This document shows positions 34,916 to 48,100 of a stretch of 64,000 nucleotides of DNA, one piece after another. Numbering within the stretch: position 1 is the stretch's first letter; every line of letters starts with the position of its first letter. Made by a program: the position numbers and the translations under genes. The notes beneath the pieces are model-generated. The model was not told the DNA's origin. It saw nothing but the letters and a program-made list of their open reading frames with translations, and searched no databases. Where the stretch lies: contig CM019216.1 of the NCBI GenBank assembly GCA_009741485.1, forward strand, positions 27,979,741-28,043,740, read 5' to 3'. This DNA comes from Malurus cyaneus samueli (Eukaryota; Chordata; Aves; Passeriformes; Maluridae).

Positions 34916-37900
34916 CTGCTAACCCATGTATTGCTCTTTGGCCATCTTTGAATTGTTTAAATAATGCAGATTGGCACTATTTATTGCTCTAAAGTTTTTA
35001 TTTCTTATGTGATTGTGCAGGCTTGGTCCTATATGCCATGATATTTTATTTTCCTTTAGCTCATATTTTTAATGTCACTCAAGACCTTATTGTTAAGAAG
35101 TGGAAATATTTGCTGATGTTTTGGATGGAAATACCTACTGTGCTGGTGGGGTGATCATGAATTTGCCTTTTGAGGTTCTGCCTTCAGAAAAATGTCATCC
35201 AAAAAGTGGTTTTCCTTGCTGGTCAAGGTGGCTGTGTATCAGTTCTTCTGATAAAGGAGTAAACTGATTCTGATAAACTGAACTTTGTTCAGTTCCTCTC
35301 TAAGAATGTGTTTTCATGTGGTTTTGGGTATCATTTAATTTTAAATCATCAAAAAATGTTGAAGGGAGTTATTATAAACATTTTTTACAGAGTTTTATAT
35401 AAACAAATTTAATCAATATACAGAAAATAGGTGATTTTAATACTTTTTTTAGCTACATAGGATCTGCAGATAACACTAAGAATAAATGCTTCTCCAGCTT
35501 CAACAAAAGAAATTAAAAAATTCCTTGTTGACATCTTGCATTAATTTTCTCTATTGGTTTATTTCACTGAAAGCTTGAAACCAAGGCCACACTTCTTCAT
35601 GAGGCATTTACTGTGAAGATCTTTTTTGTCTGCTTATAAAGGAAAACTAAAATAGTTCTTCAAAGGGATCTTCTGATTTTTTAACACTCTTTTTCTATGG
35701 GCCTTGCTACTTATTGTAAAGCTATATTAACATAATATTCTTACTAATGGAGAATTCAAATTTTATTAGAATGAATAGTTTCTCTACTTTCTGGACCTTA
35801 TTTGGCCCTTAATTAGACACCATAAACCCTAGTTTAGTTTAAAATAAAGTGCATACTCCAAAACACAATTTTCTTTCCAAGTACAGCCATTTCAGTCTTC
35901 TATGCCCTGAAGTACAGAAGCTACTGAAAAATTAGTGGCTGTTTTAGAAGTCATGAGCCGTGTGCTTCCTAATGAGCAGTGTGCTTCCAACAGTTTAACA
36001 AGTGGCTCAGGAGTTTAACAAGGGGTGCCTGCAAAAATCCCTTTCTCATAACCGGTGATAATCTTTGTATACAAGATACATGTTCTGCACATATCAAGGG
36101 ATTTGCTTAATTTTTCTATTTAATTTCAGCAGGGGCATGCTGCATATTAACAAATATACATTGAGTTGCACTCAGACAAGGGAAAGTACCTATATATTTA
36201 TACTGACGGTATTTTGACAATAATAGCAACTTGTGACTAGGCATTTAATTTTAAAGGTTAAAAAACTTGAGCTCCTCAGAGCTCCTGTAAAGAGCCATGG
36301 AACTGTGTCAGCTTTTTGAAGGGATTACTTAGCAATGTCCAGAGAACTTAATGTTCAGAAGAACAGAAAGATGCATGAAAAAAGTAATAGAAGCATTAGG
36401 CAAAATATTTAATCTGTGAAAAAGATACTATTTTGTGACTCTGGCAATGGACTTTTACAGGACTCTGTGAGTTCTCATTGCCTTTAGTCCTTCATTTTTG
36501 CCTCTATTGTCAATTTATGCTGCTCACACTTTCCTTTTCCTGTTTGTTTTATTCTGCAGTGAAAATGAAGCATTTGGTATAAGTTGATAGTTTAGTAAGT
36601 GCAGAGATTTCATTAGAAATATAACACCTAAAATATTAAATAATCCTAGAGATGGATTTTTTTTTAAAAAAGCGTAGTGTGCTGATAGAGCAGAATTTTA
36701 GGAGTATAATTATTTATCTCTTTGTTTTGAATGCTCTATGGTGGTATATATGTAAATGAGTTTGGAGGTCCAAGTTTGTCTTTCAAAATATATTTTGTAG
36801 CAGCTAGCACATGGGGTTTCCTGCAGTGAGTAAGATAGCATAGGTGGGTGTTTTGGTGTATTGGAAATTTGTACGAGGAGCAGGAAAATTGGATTTTGCA
36901 ATCACTTGTTCCATTACTGTTTGCATACATTTTTACAAGCGTAAGAAGCAGAGATAAGAGTGGATGATGTCGTAGTGAGGGAATGAAGAGTGTTATGGAA
37001 ATGGGAACAGTTTGGGCCTTCTAGTAGCCTCTATCCAGATTTTCTTCTTATATAGTGCTATTTTAAGATGAAGATTTATATAAAAGTACAACATTTTAAG
37101 AAGTGCTAGATGGAGTCTTCTGGAAGTTTTTCACAATTTTCTCAATATTTCAGTGTGCTGTTTATTCAGCAATTCCCCCTGATTTTTAATTTACCACCAA
37201 ATTTTCCTGTAGGCTGGCATGGAAAATATGCAAAGGAGTGTTTGTTTTCTGTAAACCCAGAAGGCACAGTGAGAAGGGTACTTGCTACTGCTGGTTTCAA
37301 GTGAATGTGTTTGAGGTGAAGGCTTGCTTCATTAATGTCTTGGTAACCCCTGGCTGAGGGAACAGAGGGATGGAGAAACCTCTATCAAAGCATTCTTGAA
37401 ACATCTTATAGCGCATTTTTCTGAACGTATGTGTGTAAATATATATATAGCTATATACTATATAATCTATAAAGTACACATAGACATGATTTCTATAGCT
37501 AGCAGCCTTCTATTATCAGTGGTTTCTGGCACAGATAAAAGCCATGCTGCATTCCTGCTTGCCATCTGTCATGACATGTTGTCTCTGCACTTTTGTTCTT
37601 TCCCATTTACTTCCCTCCATGTCCAGCTTCGTATCCTCTCTCCTCCACAGCCTCAGCACTCTTGTCCTATCAATTCCTGCTTTTGGTTGTGTAGTCCCAG
37701 CTCTTCAAAGAGCAATCCATTAGAGACTGAGAAAGCTGTTGTTATTGAGGCTCCTTCCTCCAATCCCACCACCTTTGGCTGAGACAAGCAGCTGTGTGTA
37801 ACACCATACACATTTTAAACAGCACGCATCCTTCTGTTTTAACTGTAAAAGGAACAGCTGTGTCTTTGTATTCCCAAAAATAGCCCCTTTCCAATCATGC

Positions 37901-39379
37901 TAAAAAGTATTTTGTTTCTAGTGAAACAAATCAGGAATTTGTAGGTCAATCTTTAATGAAAATGAAAGAACCACTTAGAAATAGCTTTGAAAAGTCATGT
38001 CAGGATAACATGAGAATTAACTTTAGCTGCAGATTTTAACAGACCCAAAATGTGGTTTTTTTTTTTTTTTTTTTTTTTTTTTTCCTGAGAACATGGATTA
38101 GAGTAGTCTATGACTCGTAATAGACTCCTGAACTTTTTACTGCTGGGAAATTGACAGGTAAAGCTCAGTGGTTCCAGTTTCTCTCAATCACTTTATAGTC
38201 CTTGTATAAGAGAGTTGGGTATATCTGAGTATTTCCATTTCTAGGATGGTCTGAGCTTTTAAAAATTTGCTCATAACTTTGAAGTGGAACTGTCGGGGGT
38301 TTCTTTAATTCCTGAATTTTGCACAAAATGAATGCAGTATGCCTGTTACTAATGTATTTTTCATTAATTTAGTGGAATTAGTCCTAACAATGTCTGATAG
38401 AAGAAAACCGAGAAAGGAAGCAGATGAAGAGTGCCCTGATACACAGCTCTAGAAATATTTTTGTGTGTTTATGTAGGCCTTACATGCAGTGGTCAACTAG
38501 ATGTGACCTGGGAAGGAAAGATGTCCTTGCAATCTCCAGGTGCACAGTCCTGGGTGGGGCATCACAAGTTACTGCATTCACTTCCCAGACACACCTCCCA
38601 AGGATTATGGTTAGGATTAAGAGAGTTATATCTATCAAAGCACTAATTGCACTAAAGAAATTTAATGATGTGCTGCTGTGACCGCCTATGCTATTGCTCT
38701 AGCAGCCAGGATACCTGTTGGAGATCTGAGGAGTGCTAAACACCTAGACAAATATATGCAGAGGTGCAGATAAGCTAGTTATAAGTTACAGAGAAAAGCA
38801 AATTTGTTTTGAAGAGTGTATTTTTTGTCTTCCTAACAAAATCCTATTTTTTTCCCTTGGTTTTGATTCTTATGTTAAGGTAGAATGGGAACCTTGGGGA
38901 CAATTGTCAGAGTAGGATGTACAGCTTCTCCAAAGCTAGTAAGTCAATATAACAGTAGGGAACGCTTATTTACAATAAGCTGCAAGAAACAGGGAGTAAC
39001 CACTACAAAGGTATTACATGAGGAAAGAATTTGAGGAGGCAGATTTAGAGGGGGAAATTTTCTCTGGTGGTGGTGTTTGATGAATGCCTTGCTTACAAGA
39101 TAGAAACACTGTTCTCCCTATGTTCTCTGTGGAGAAAGCCACTGGAGCAATTCAGGCATAGAAGTTTTGTGTTGGATCATTTGTTTAATATTTGGTTGAT
39201 CAGGACCTAGTTCTTTTTGCCTGTGGAGGCAACTGTTTCCTTCATAAGTGAGATGTTGAAAACCTTTATTTCAGCCATCTCTGCAAAGCATATATGCTCT
39301 GGTCTATATTTTATGGCGTACTGCCCCATCTTCAACTGCTAAGAAGTAGTTTCCTTATTCACTTAGTATTCAGCCAATC
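34916..39379 (+). other. RIMS1 intron 1 segment, unique
   Basis: AT-rich intron. Contains an AT-rich tract near 37438-37470 and a T28 run at 38056-38083. No exon or RNA gene recognised. Confidence 0.6.
38056..38083. repeat. Poly-T tract (T28)
   Basis: Twenty-eight consecutive T residues in unique intron sequence. No adjacent element of which this would be the reverse-strand poly(A) tail is evident. Prone to length error in sequencing. Confidence 0.9.
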
Positions 39380-40003
39380 CCCTTGAACCCCAGACAGTGA
39401 TACAGGCTAGAGTGCCTGGAAAGGTGCCTCCTGGAAAAGGACCTGGGGTTTTGGTTGACAGCAGCTGAGCATGAGCCAGACGTGCCCAGGCGGCCAAGAT
39501 GGCCAATAGCATCCTGGGGAGTCCTGAGATGGGCAGTGGAGCTGGTAAAGGGTCTGGTGTGCAAGTCCTGTGAGGAGCAGCTGAGGGAGCTGGGGGTGTT
39601 GAACATGGAGATAAAGAGGCTCAGGGTAGACCATCTTGTTCTTTATAACTGCCTGAAGGGAAGCTGTAGCCAGCTGGAGTTTGTACTCTTCTACTGGGTA
39701 ACAAGTAAGAGGAGAAGAGGAAGTGGCCTTAAGAGGTGCCAGGGGAAGTTTAGATTGGGTATTAGGATAAATTTCTTCATGGAGCGGGTTGTCAAACACT
39801 GAAACAGACTGTTCATGGAGGTGGAGTGGAATCATCATCCCTAGAGGTATTAAAAAGATACGTGATAGATGTGGGAGTGAGGGACATGGTTTAGTGGTGG
39901 ACTTGGCAGTGCTGAATTGGCTGGTTTTGGCTGGAATAAGTTAATGGTTGGTTTTGAAAGTGTTATAGTCCTTTTTCGATCTAAAATGATTCTGTGACTC
40001 TAA
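39380..40003 (+). mobile_element. CR1 LINE fragment, plus orientation, internally deleted
   Basis: CR1 3' region from GAACCCCAGACAGTGATAC through GACCTGGGGTTTTGGTTGAC, GAGGAGCAGCTGAGGGAGCT, ATGGAGCGGGTTGTCAAACA and GGACATGGTTTAGTGGTGG to the end AAATGATTCTGTGACTCTAA. Around 39515-39535 the text jumps from CATCCTGGGGAGT straight to GGGCAGTGGAGCTGG, so roughly 150 bp present in the copy at 26665-26820 is missing. Confidence 0.9.
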
Positions 40004-42666
40004 GTGAAATGTTTCAAAGATTTTTTACTAAAACTTTACAAAGAATCCACTCAAACATAGTGAGTGGTCAATTGTATTAGTTTAACTTAGAGGAATTCAC
40101 AAATGGCTAAGAATACATACAATTTAATGTCAGTTATTTTCAAATTAAGATGTTTCTGAGTTTTATCTTAGATTAAAATATCATCATGCTACAGCTAAAT
40201 TTTTATGATTTAGAAATGGATTGCAGACAAATTGGAAGGGTTGAGCTTTTCTTTCCAATGTAGTTAATAACTTATAAGGAGACCCTTGGGTTTTCCACTT
40301 TAATGAAAAACGGTGGAGACTTGAATCACTGAAAACATCCTGGAATATGGTGTTGTGGAAGGAAAGAAAGACAGCATATTAATAAGAGGTGATATTTGTT
40401 TAGGCTTTTAAAAAAGGATATTCTGTTGTACTTAATTTATTAACTGTATTTCCTGTCTCTGAAAAAGCTAATACTGAATAAATAGTAGAAGTGTACCTTA
40501 TATAACAAAAAATACGAAAGGTGTGGTGTGATACTCTGTAGAATGTGATACTCTGTAGAGACGTGGTGATGTTTCTGAACCTGTCTCTGCTGATACTGGT
40601 GTGGTAATATGGTATCTAACTGGTAATACAGTATCTAAGCATGTGCTGTAGCTTTGATGCTATTATTTTTAAATTGTGCTTCATCAGAAAATTCTTACTC
40701 ATTTTCCCCTCTGAGAAAAACCTCACAACCAAAGCCAAAGAACAAAACTCCCAAATCATTCTCTGTATTTAAAAATTTTCATTGATTAGAGAGTGGGTCA
40801 TACCCAGTCAGGGTTCCTAAACTTACGTCTTAACTAGTGAGCTGTGAGGTCAATTTGGTAATTTCAAATACACTGAGTTAATAAATTCAGTATTTTTTTA
40901 TTTCAGCTGCATCACCTATAGTAGAGAATATATCCAAATACTCTGCTTACTGATACTGAGGGCTAATGATCTTGCATGAAAAATGTAAATTTGAATCCTA
41001 AAACCTGGTTTTGATACAAAATGTTATCGAGTCACAGGTGAGGGTCTTGACCACTCCTTACTGGCATTTTATGCAGTCTTTCTGTGGTATTTTTAAGTAC
41101 GTTTTATGTATGCCTTTGTGCATACATCCACCAGTTACTTGTTACAAATCAGTTCAGAAATTTCAGTGTGTGAAATTAGATCATTGGTTAAGATTCTGTG
41201 ATGCATGGAAGAGAGTTTTCATGTAAAAGGGAAGGGAGTTAATAAAGCTTTACGTCAACATTGTACCTGCACAGTTCAGGATGGCCTCAGACATTGCAAT
41301 CAACTCCACAGGTGTGACACGGACGGTCAGAAAGGGACAGAGGTTTGTCCTCAGCTGTCCCCATTCTGAGTCTTCCGCAGTGCCACACCTTAAGAATTTC
41401 ATCTCTTATCAAGGGAGCTAGCTCAGTGCTGAAAATGAAATACCAGTAGTTAAAATTGTGCAAAATTCAATCCTATACTCGTTGGAGGAATGCCTCTCTT
41501 TGTGAGACCGTGGCTTTTACATTCATGAGGCCCTATAGTGTGTCACAGTGGTGAGAAACTGCTATTTTGATTCCCTAGGGGCCAAACAATCCTAACAAAT
41601 ATGCTTTTTCTTTCTTATTTATTAATGTTCTTAATTTTGAATCGTATCTTCTTACAGCATATTGAGAAAGTGAAAGGACTTCTTTGCAGGAAATGAGAAG
41701 GGACACTGGATCACAAAGATGTGTGTTTGTGGATGAGTGAGGCACAATGGGTGGGTGTGTCTGCCCTTTCCAAAATCGTTGTCTCAGATGCAGCCATCTG
41801 CAGAGGCTGTGCTCTCAAGTGCTTTCGCCGTCAAATGCTGTAAGAGCTACGCAAGCAGAGCTGAAAATGTGGTAATGAGAATGCCCTGCTTGTGCATTTT
41901 GGTGCCCCTGTGCCTCCTGGTGCACCTTCCAGCCATGCATGAACCTGTAGATCTGCTCTTTTCAGATTGTCAGACTTTTGTCATGAACACAGCCTTAGAT
42001 CTCTAAAGACCTCACAGACAACTTCAGTGAGAGGCAGACACAAACCTGTTCAAGCAGTAACCTTTGAGCAAGGGAGGGACTCATCTTTAGAAGGTTTTGG
42101 CTTCTGAATGCTTTGAGATCTTGGATGAGAGATGCTAAGGAAGTGTGAAGTGTTGCAGCCAGGGATCAGATAATGGTTTCTTCATGTGCAATTTTGTTAA
42201 TTCTTTTATTCGTGTAAGGTAAATTGCTCCACGTGCCTTCAAGCAATCTTAATTTAATGCAATCATGACTTTGACTGACTGAAGAACTAATAAACTCCAG
42301 CCACCACTTCTCATCATCTAACTTAAGAATGATGAGCCTGTAGGTATCCTTCTCTCCATTCCTCCTTGCACAACAGCTCCCTGAGAGTATGGACCCTCAG
42401 TGTATAGTGATGGTGCTTGTGTTTGCACACCTGAGAGCCACAACTCAGCTAGGGGTAGGAAGAGGTGTTGTGTTGTTTGGTTTTATTTGTAAATTCATGC
42501 GGGAAGGAATGAATCAAGGGAGGATTTCTAATCATTTAGTAGGAACTAAAAAAAAGCACTATATATTTTTCATTGAGTTGGGGCTTGAGTGACATTGACC
42601 CAGTAATTGCAAAATTTGGGAAGAATCTAGAAGAGTTGTGTGGGAATTATCTATTTTAAACATCGC
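40004..42666 (+). other. RIMS1 intron 1 segment, unique
   Basis: AT-rich intron with two adjacent small tandem duplications at 40527-40639. No exon or known repeat otherwise. Confidence 0.6.
40527..40639. repeat. Two neighbouring tandem duplications (17 bp and 19 bp)
   Basis: TGTGATACTCTGTAGAA at 40527-40543 is repeated with one change at 40544-40560. Forty bases on, TGGTAATATGGTATCTAAC at 40602-40620 is repeated with three changes at 40621-40639. Both look like replication slippage. Confidence 0.85.
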
Positions 42667-43001
42667 TGTGTGAGGCTCGTGGCAAGCTAGGGCTGCCTGG
42701 CTTCGGGAGCTATCAGCCAGCTGCAGAGAGGGTGGTGTTACAATGGGCAGATGGGTTAAACTCCTGCCTCCCTTCTTAGGTTCGGACCCCCCTGGCTGAT
42801 GTAAGACCCTCAGACAGTTGCGAAATACACTCCTTTATCAGAATTTGTGTTTAAAGTGACCAATGAGAAGTGACTACTTGGAATATTCATGAAGTTCATT
42901 AGAGTGGTTATAAAAGCATGTTCAATTCTAATAAAGTTCGAGTTCAGCAGATCATGTCATAAGTGGTCAGTATGCTGTTTCTCCCGGCGCTTTCCCGAAC
43001 A
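42667..43001 (+). mobile_element. Compact solo LTR, different ERV family
   Basis: About 335 bp bounded by TGTGTGAGG and CCCGAACA, so TG...CA ends. It carries a TATA box (TATAAAA at 42909-42915) followed 14 bp later by a poly(A) signal (AATAAA at 42930-42935) and a GTGGTCAG downstream region, the compact promoter/polyadenylation layout of a retroviral LTR. It shares nothing obvious with the longer LTRs at 4.2, 5.1 and 52.2 kb. I could not find a convincing target duplication, so exact ends are uncertain. No internal ERV sequence follows. Plus orientation, same as RIMS1. Confidence 0.72.
42909..42935 (+). promoter_or_regulatory. LTR TATA box and poly(A) signal
   Basis: TATAAAA at 42909-42915 and AATAAA at 42930-42935 lie on the plus strand inside the solo LTR. 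In the sense orientation of RIMS1 the AATAAA could in principle act as an intronic premature polyadenylation site; that is inference. Confidence 0.6.
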
Positions 43002-43275
43002 AATGGACTTAAACTTTAACAGAGTTGAATGATTTGACCTTTCCAAGAGAAGATTTCCAGAACTTAGGAATTGCATCTGTGCAAGTTATTTTCTTCCCAA
43101 ATATAAACTTGTTTTATCCAGTAACATACATATCTACGTAATTGCACATCTTCCCACTCTGCCACATGCATGCATTCACACACACAGTCATATCTTTTAT
43201 ACTTAGGTCTGTCATCTGAGTTTGCTAAAGGTTCTTTTAATAAACTCAGTCATTCAGAGCAAGTTTTGTTTCAAC
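43002..43275 (+). other. Short unique spacer between LTR and CR1
   Basis: Intron sequence with a short CACACACAC-type stretch near 43177. Nothing else recognised. Confidence 0.5.
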
Positions 43276-45150
43276 CATAGAATGATCAAATGGTTTATGC
43301 TAGAAGGGACCTTAAAGATCACCTCATTCCAAGCCCTCTGCCATGGGCAGGGACACCTTCCACTAGATCATGTTGCTCAAAACCCCATCCAGCCTGGCCT
43401 TGAACACCTCCAGGAATGGGGCACCCAAAACTTCTCTGGGCAATGTGTGCCAATGCTTCACAAACCTCACAGTAAAGAACTTCTTTCCAACATCTAATCT
43501 GAGCCTACTCTCAGTTTGAAGCCATTCCCTTTAGTCCTGCCACTACATGCTAGTAAAAAGTCCCTCTCCCTCTTTCTTGGAGGTTCCCTTTAGGTACTGG
43601 AAGGCCAGGCTGAACAGTCCCATTTCTTATAGCCTTTCCTCACAGGAGCTGCTCCATCCCTCTGATCATCTTGGTGGCCCTCAAGATGTTCTGCTCACCA
43701 GATCCTTCCTGTGCTGGGGACCTAGAGCTGGATGCAGCACTGCAGGTGGGGTGTCACCAGAGCAGAGCAGAGGATCCCCTCCCTCGCCCTGCTGGCCACG
43801 CTGCTTTGGGTGCAGCGCAGGACACTTTTGGCTTTCTGGGCTGAAAGCACACGTTACTGGGTCAGGTCCAGCCTCTCCTCCACCAGCACCCCAAGTCCTT
43901 CTCAGCAGATCTGCCCTTGATCTGTTCATCCCCCGGGCTGGATTGACACCAGGGATTGCCCTGACCCAGGTGCAGCACCTCACATTGGTTCTGTTGAACC
44001 TCATGAGAGTCCCCCAGGCCCAATTCTCGAGGTTGTCTGGGTCCCTCTGGATGCCATCCCATCCTTCAGCCGCACCATTCAGCCTGGTGTCATCTGCAAA
44101 TGTGCTGGGGGTGCACTCAATCCCTTTGTTTGATCATTAATGAAGAATTAAATAGCACTGGTCCCAGTACCGACCCCTGGGGAACACCACTGGTCACCAA
44201 GATCCATCGGGAATCTGAGCCACTGACCACAACCCTCTGGATGTGATAATTCCTCATCACCTAACAGTCCATCCACTGAATCCTTCTGTCTCCAATTTAG
44301 AGAGAAGGATGTCGTGTGGGGAGCTGTGTCAAAGGCTTTACTAAAGTCCAGATAAATCCAGACATCTGCGGCCCTTCCCTTGTTCACTGATGCAGTCACT
44401 GCATCACAGAAGGTCACTGGGTTGTTCAGGCAGGACTTGTCCTTCGTGAAGCTGTGCTGGCTGTCCCAAATCACCTCCCTGTGCTCCATGTGCCTTAGCA
44501 CAGCTTCCAGGAGCATCTGTTCCAGGACATTTCCAGGCAGAGGGGGGAGGCTGACAGCTCAGTAGTTACGAGGGTCCTTCTTTTTACATTTTCAAAAGTG
44601 GATACAGTGTTTCCCTTTTCCAGTCACCAGGGACTTCATCTGAATGCCATGACCTCTCAAATATCATGGAGAACGGCTTGGCAATTACATCAGACAATTC
44701 TCTCAGGACTCTGAAATGCTCTAATTGTGTCCCAGTTATTATGTTCAGGTTCCTCAGGTGATCATGAGTGGGAAGCACTTTGTTCCCCTATTCCTCTCTT
44801 GCAGTCCACCCCCTCAAGAGGTTGCCATTGAATACTGAGGCAAAAAAGTTGTTGAGCACCTCAGCCTTCTCTTCATCCACTCGGTTAAGTTTTCCAGCAT
44901 TGTTTAAGGGTGGTCTACCTTCTTTGATCTTCATTATCTGGTTAGCCTCCTGTAGAAGGCCTTCCTGTTATTCTTTGCATCGCTTGCCAACTTCAGTTCC
45001 AGCTTCACCTTGGCGTTTTGTCCCGTCCCCACACAACCAAATTCCACTTCTATACTCTTCACAGTGTACTTGTCCTTCACAGGGCACTCCCTGTGCATTT
45101 GCTTATTTCCTTTTAGTTTGACCAGCAGTTTCAAACCAGCCTGTGGGGTT
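43276..45150 (-). mobile_element. CR1 LINE fragment B, longest in window, minus orientation
   Basis: A roughly 1.87-kb CR1 covering part of ORF2 and the 3' end. On the minus strand the frame at 44148-44516 carries RT motifs ([18 protein letters not shown], and [13 protein letters not shown] around the catalytic aspartate). The frame at 44584-44778 is the preceding RT part ([24 protein letters not shown]). The 3' terminus at the left keeps CATAGAATGATC. Frameshifts separate the pieces and the 5' end is lost near a pyrimidine-rich tract at 45153-45210, so it is inactive. It contains the patch 43772-44132 shared with fragment A and lacks about 40 bp that A has near 32190-32230. Confidence 0.93.
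43772..44132 (-). repeat. Near-identical CR1 patch, copy B
   Basis: A 361-bp stretch matching 32413-32771 apart from four single-base homopolymer length differences. Both copies share the same run of otherwise unusual variants compared with the CR1 at 18800-19325. Confidence 0.88.
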
Positions 45151-48100
45151 GTTGGTTTTTTTTTTCTTTCTGTTTTGTTTTTCTTTTTTTCTGAGAATCT
45201 TTTTTTTTTATTGCCTTTTTGGCATAGAAGAAAAAGCAATTCATCCCAGAAATTCCATTGTGCATACTGAGAGTTTAGGAGCTGCGTTTCTATAAGTCCT
45301 GGTATAGTTAATGACAAAAGAATAAAGACACCTGAAATACAAGCCTGGAAGGGCAAAAGAGCTTTTACTACAAAAGGAAATCAAACTGTGGCAAACTTGC
45401 ATAAATTTGACTGCGTGCATCGAAGTAAAAGTTGCGGAATTTCCTATGCTTTATATTTCATCAGTCGTGTATGCTACAGCTTTAACAAAGAAAAAAATTA
45501 GTGGGGGACATTTCTTAATTTTACCAAGTTAATTGATTACATGAGGTAGTAGGAATACCATCCAAAACTTTAAATTTTGATCTCAAATTTTATATTTATC
45601 CTAGCTGAGATTAAGTATATATTTATAAAAATGTAAAACCTCCTGTGTTTATTCTACATTTAACTTAATCTGCTTATACATTAGACCTGTTCTGTACAGT
45701 CATTACAATACATAAGCCAGTGTAAATTTGTTGTTTTTACTCGTTAAGCACTTTCTAGTTGCCTTTTTGCTTTTCTAAGAGAGATATGAACACGAGCTGA
45801 ATATACACTTTAACAAGAGACATTGGTGTGAGACCTTAAAAATCTGCTGCTAACTATATGGTTGGCAGCAGGCAAAGCATTTTACACTGTGGAATTTGGA
45901 AGCATTTCACAGCCACTGAATTGGATATTTTTGTTTGCTGGCATATTCTCTCCTTGCACCTCTGAGCTCTGTCCGTGGCTCAGGTCACTGCAAACAATGG
46001 AAATACCAAAGCATGTGTGCTGGGTTTGCTGGGTTCTGACATGCCCTTGCCAGTGCAGCCTGCTGGAAGATGAGATATTCTGATCATGTAGGAATCATGG
46101 TGGCAATTTGACAATTTCTGAATATTATTTTTTGACAAATATTATAAGTGTTATAGAAATATTTTCATGCAATATTAACATTATTGTAACACCAGTATAG
46201 AAGCATAAATTACCAGATGAGTCAGAATTATGGCCCTTTTCCTGCTGTGTGTGGGCAGACCCCTGCATCTGTGCTCATTGCAGGTTTGGGACCTAAATGC
46301 ATTAGATGCATACTGGAAGAAAATGAGTCTGCAAAGTATTTTAGTAGAAGTAATACATTGCTCTTAGCTGCGAAGACAGAAAATCCTCTAAAAATGGAAA
46401 TGTTCTCATGCTTCACTAAAAAAGATGAGTATGTTAATATGGAAATATCTCTGGAAATTCTTGTAAGATTAATGACAAAACTGAAAAAAAAAGTAAAACA
46501 GCTCAAATCAGTGTCTTGAAAGAAAAGCAGAGGTGTATTGTCGTATGGAGATTCCAGACAAGATTTGTGTATGTGGACTTTAGTAGCGGTCCAGTATTTC
46601 TGTAAAGTGTATTTGTAAGTAGTATACTAATATCTCACACAGTAGGGTAATATTAACTTTTTGTGACAGCAGTTTTCCTAAAGTCATGAACTGTAATTTC
46701 ATTGTCTGCCTTTTCTCAGGGGAACACTAAAAATACTCACTAATAGGGATCTCTCATTTGACAACTTTCCTCAAACAGAAGCTTGCAGATTATTGAGGAA
46801 GACATACTGTTGCTTGGGATGCTGAGATTTTTCTTTGTTTTTAAGTACTTCAGAGGTATCTCTGTGCAGCACTGCTTTATTTGTTTTTTCTGCCTCTGTG
46901 AAAATAGTGTGCTCCATATCCATCATCTGGTTTGGCTTTGTAACAGAAAGAAAAACAGCAGTAAATATTTCAGAAAAACAAGTAGTTATGCTTTTGCTCA
47001 GAAAAGTGGAAATTACAAGAAAAAAGCATCAAAGTCAGAAGAGGCAAATGAGAAAGATTTAATTTCTCATAGCTGAGGCTGATCAAGTGGATGTTGCCTC
47101 AATTTCTAGAGTGAGCATGTTCTGTGTAGAAGGATTAGAAATTTCTCTTCCTAGCTGTAAATAAAAAATTTGATTCTCAACTTCCTCTGAAATGTTTCAT
47201 GCTGCTTCTCACCTCAGACATCACCTTGTGCTGTTTCTTCCTGCCATCTCTGTGTCTCTGTGAGTGTAGGAAACAGTGTCTCCTCTCTTTCTTCCCCCTT
47301 TGCTGCCACCTCCAGGAAAGGTTAAAAATCCAGCATCACTGAGAATTCAGCTTTACCATCCTGAGGGTCATCTTGAGACTACAGTTTTCAAGTTAATATT
47401 CAGGACCCCTCCTTCTTATTTTGTTTCTATTAATCAGTTTAGGAAAATTTGATTAGCTCTGGTTGGTTGTGAGAATACAGATCAACCCCCTTTCTCTTTT
47501 CAGATTGCTTGAGTCTCAGGTTGTCCTCTGAGATGCCAAAACCTTGTGACATGCGGTTTTCTTTCCCTTGAACTAATTTTCATCTAGTCAATTGAATTAT
47601 AATTTCATCTAACTCCTTCCTTTTCTGAAAGTGTGATATTCATAATGAGCTTTTTCTTGGCTCTGTAATAACATTCAACTTGAGTATCAGAAAAAAAAGT
47701 AGCACTTGGAAAATATTTTGATAGTCTTACAAGTCAAGGTATATTGTCAGATATTCTAGCGACCACATGCAGTGTAAGAGCAACATTCATAATTAACTTG
47801 GTTCAGGTGGGGGGAGGATAGGGAAATAGTCTCTGTTACCTCCCTTCTTTGGTTTTGAAATCTCATGCTCATGTATGATACACTTGGGAAATTACAGACT
47901 GTGAGTGGGATTCATGGCAAAATGTAGACATCTACATCTGAGTTAGTCACCCAAGGCTCCCTGTGTGGGGAATGGAGAGAAACAGGACAGATGAATCACA
48001 CCCTTGAAGAACCTATTTTTTTTTTTACCTCCATGCTAAGACAAAATGACTCATAGCATGCAAGTGCCCATTTGGCTAGTAAAGAAGGTTGGGGTAACAA

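Noticed and set aside
42960..43001. Target site duplication for the compact LTR
   Set aside because: I compared bases around 42660-42672 with those after 43001 and found no 4-6 bp match, so none is reported.
44934..45356. 140-codon minus-strand frame
   Set aside because: Mostly CR1 sequence running into a pyrimidine-rich tract (Lys-rich translation). There is no start context or domain of its own.
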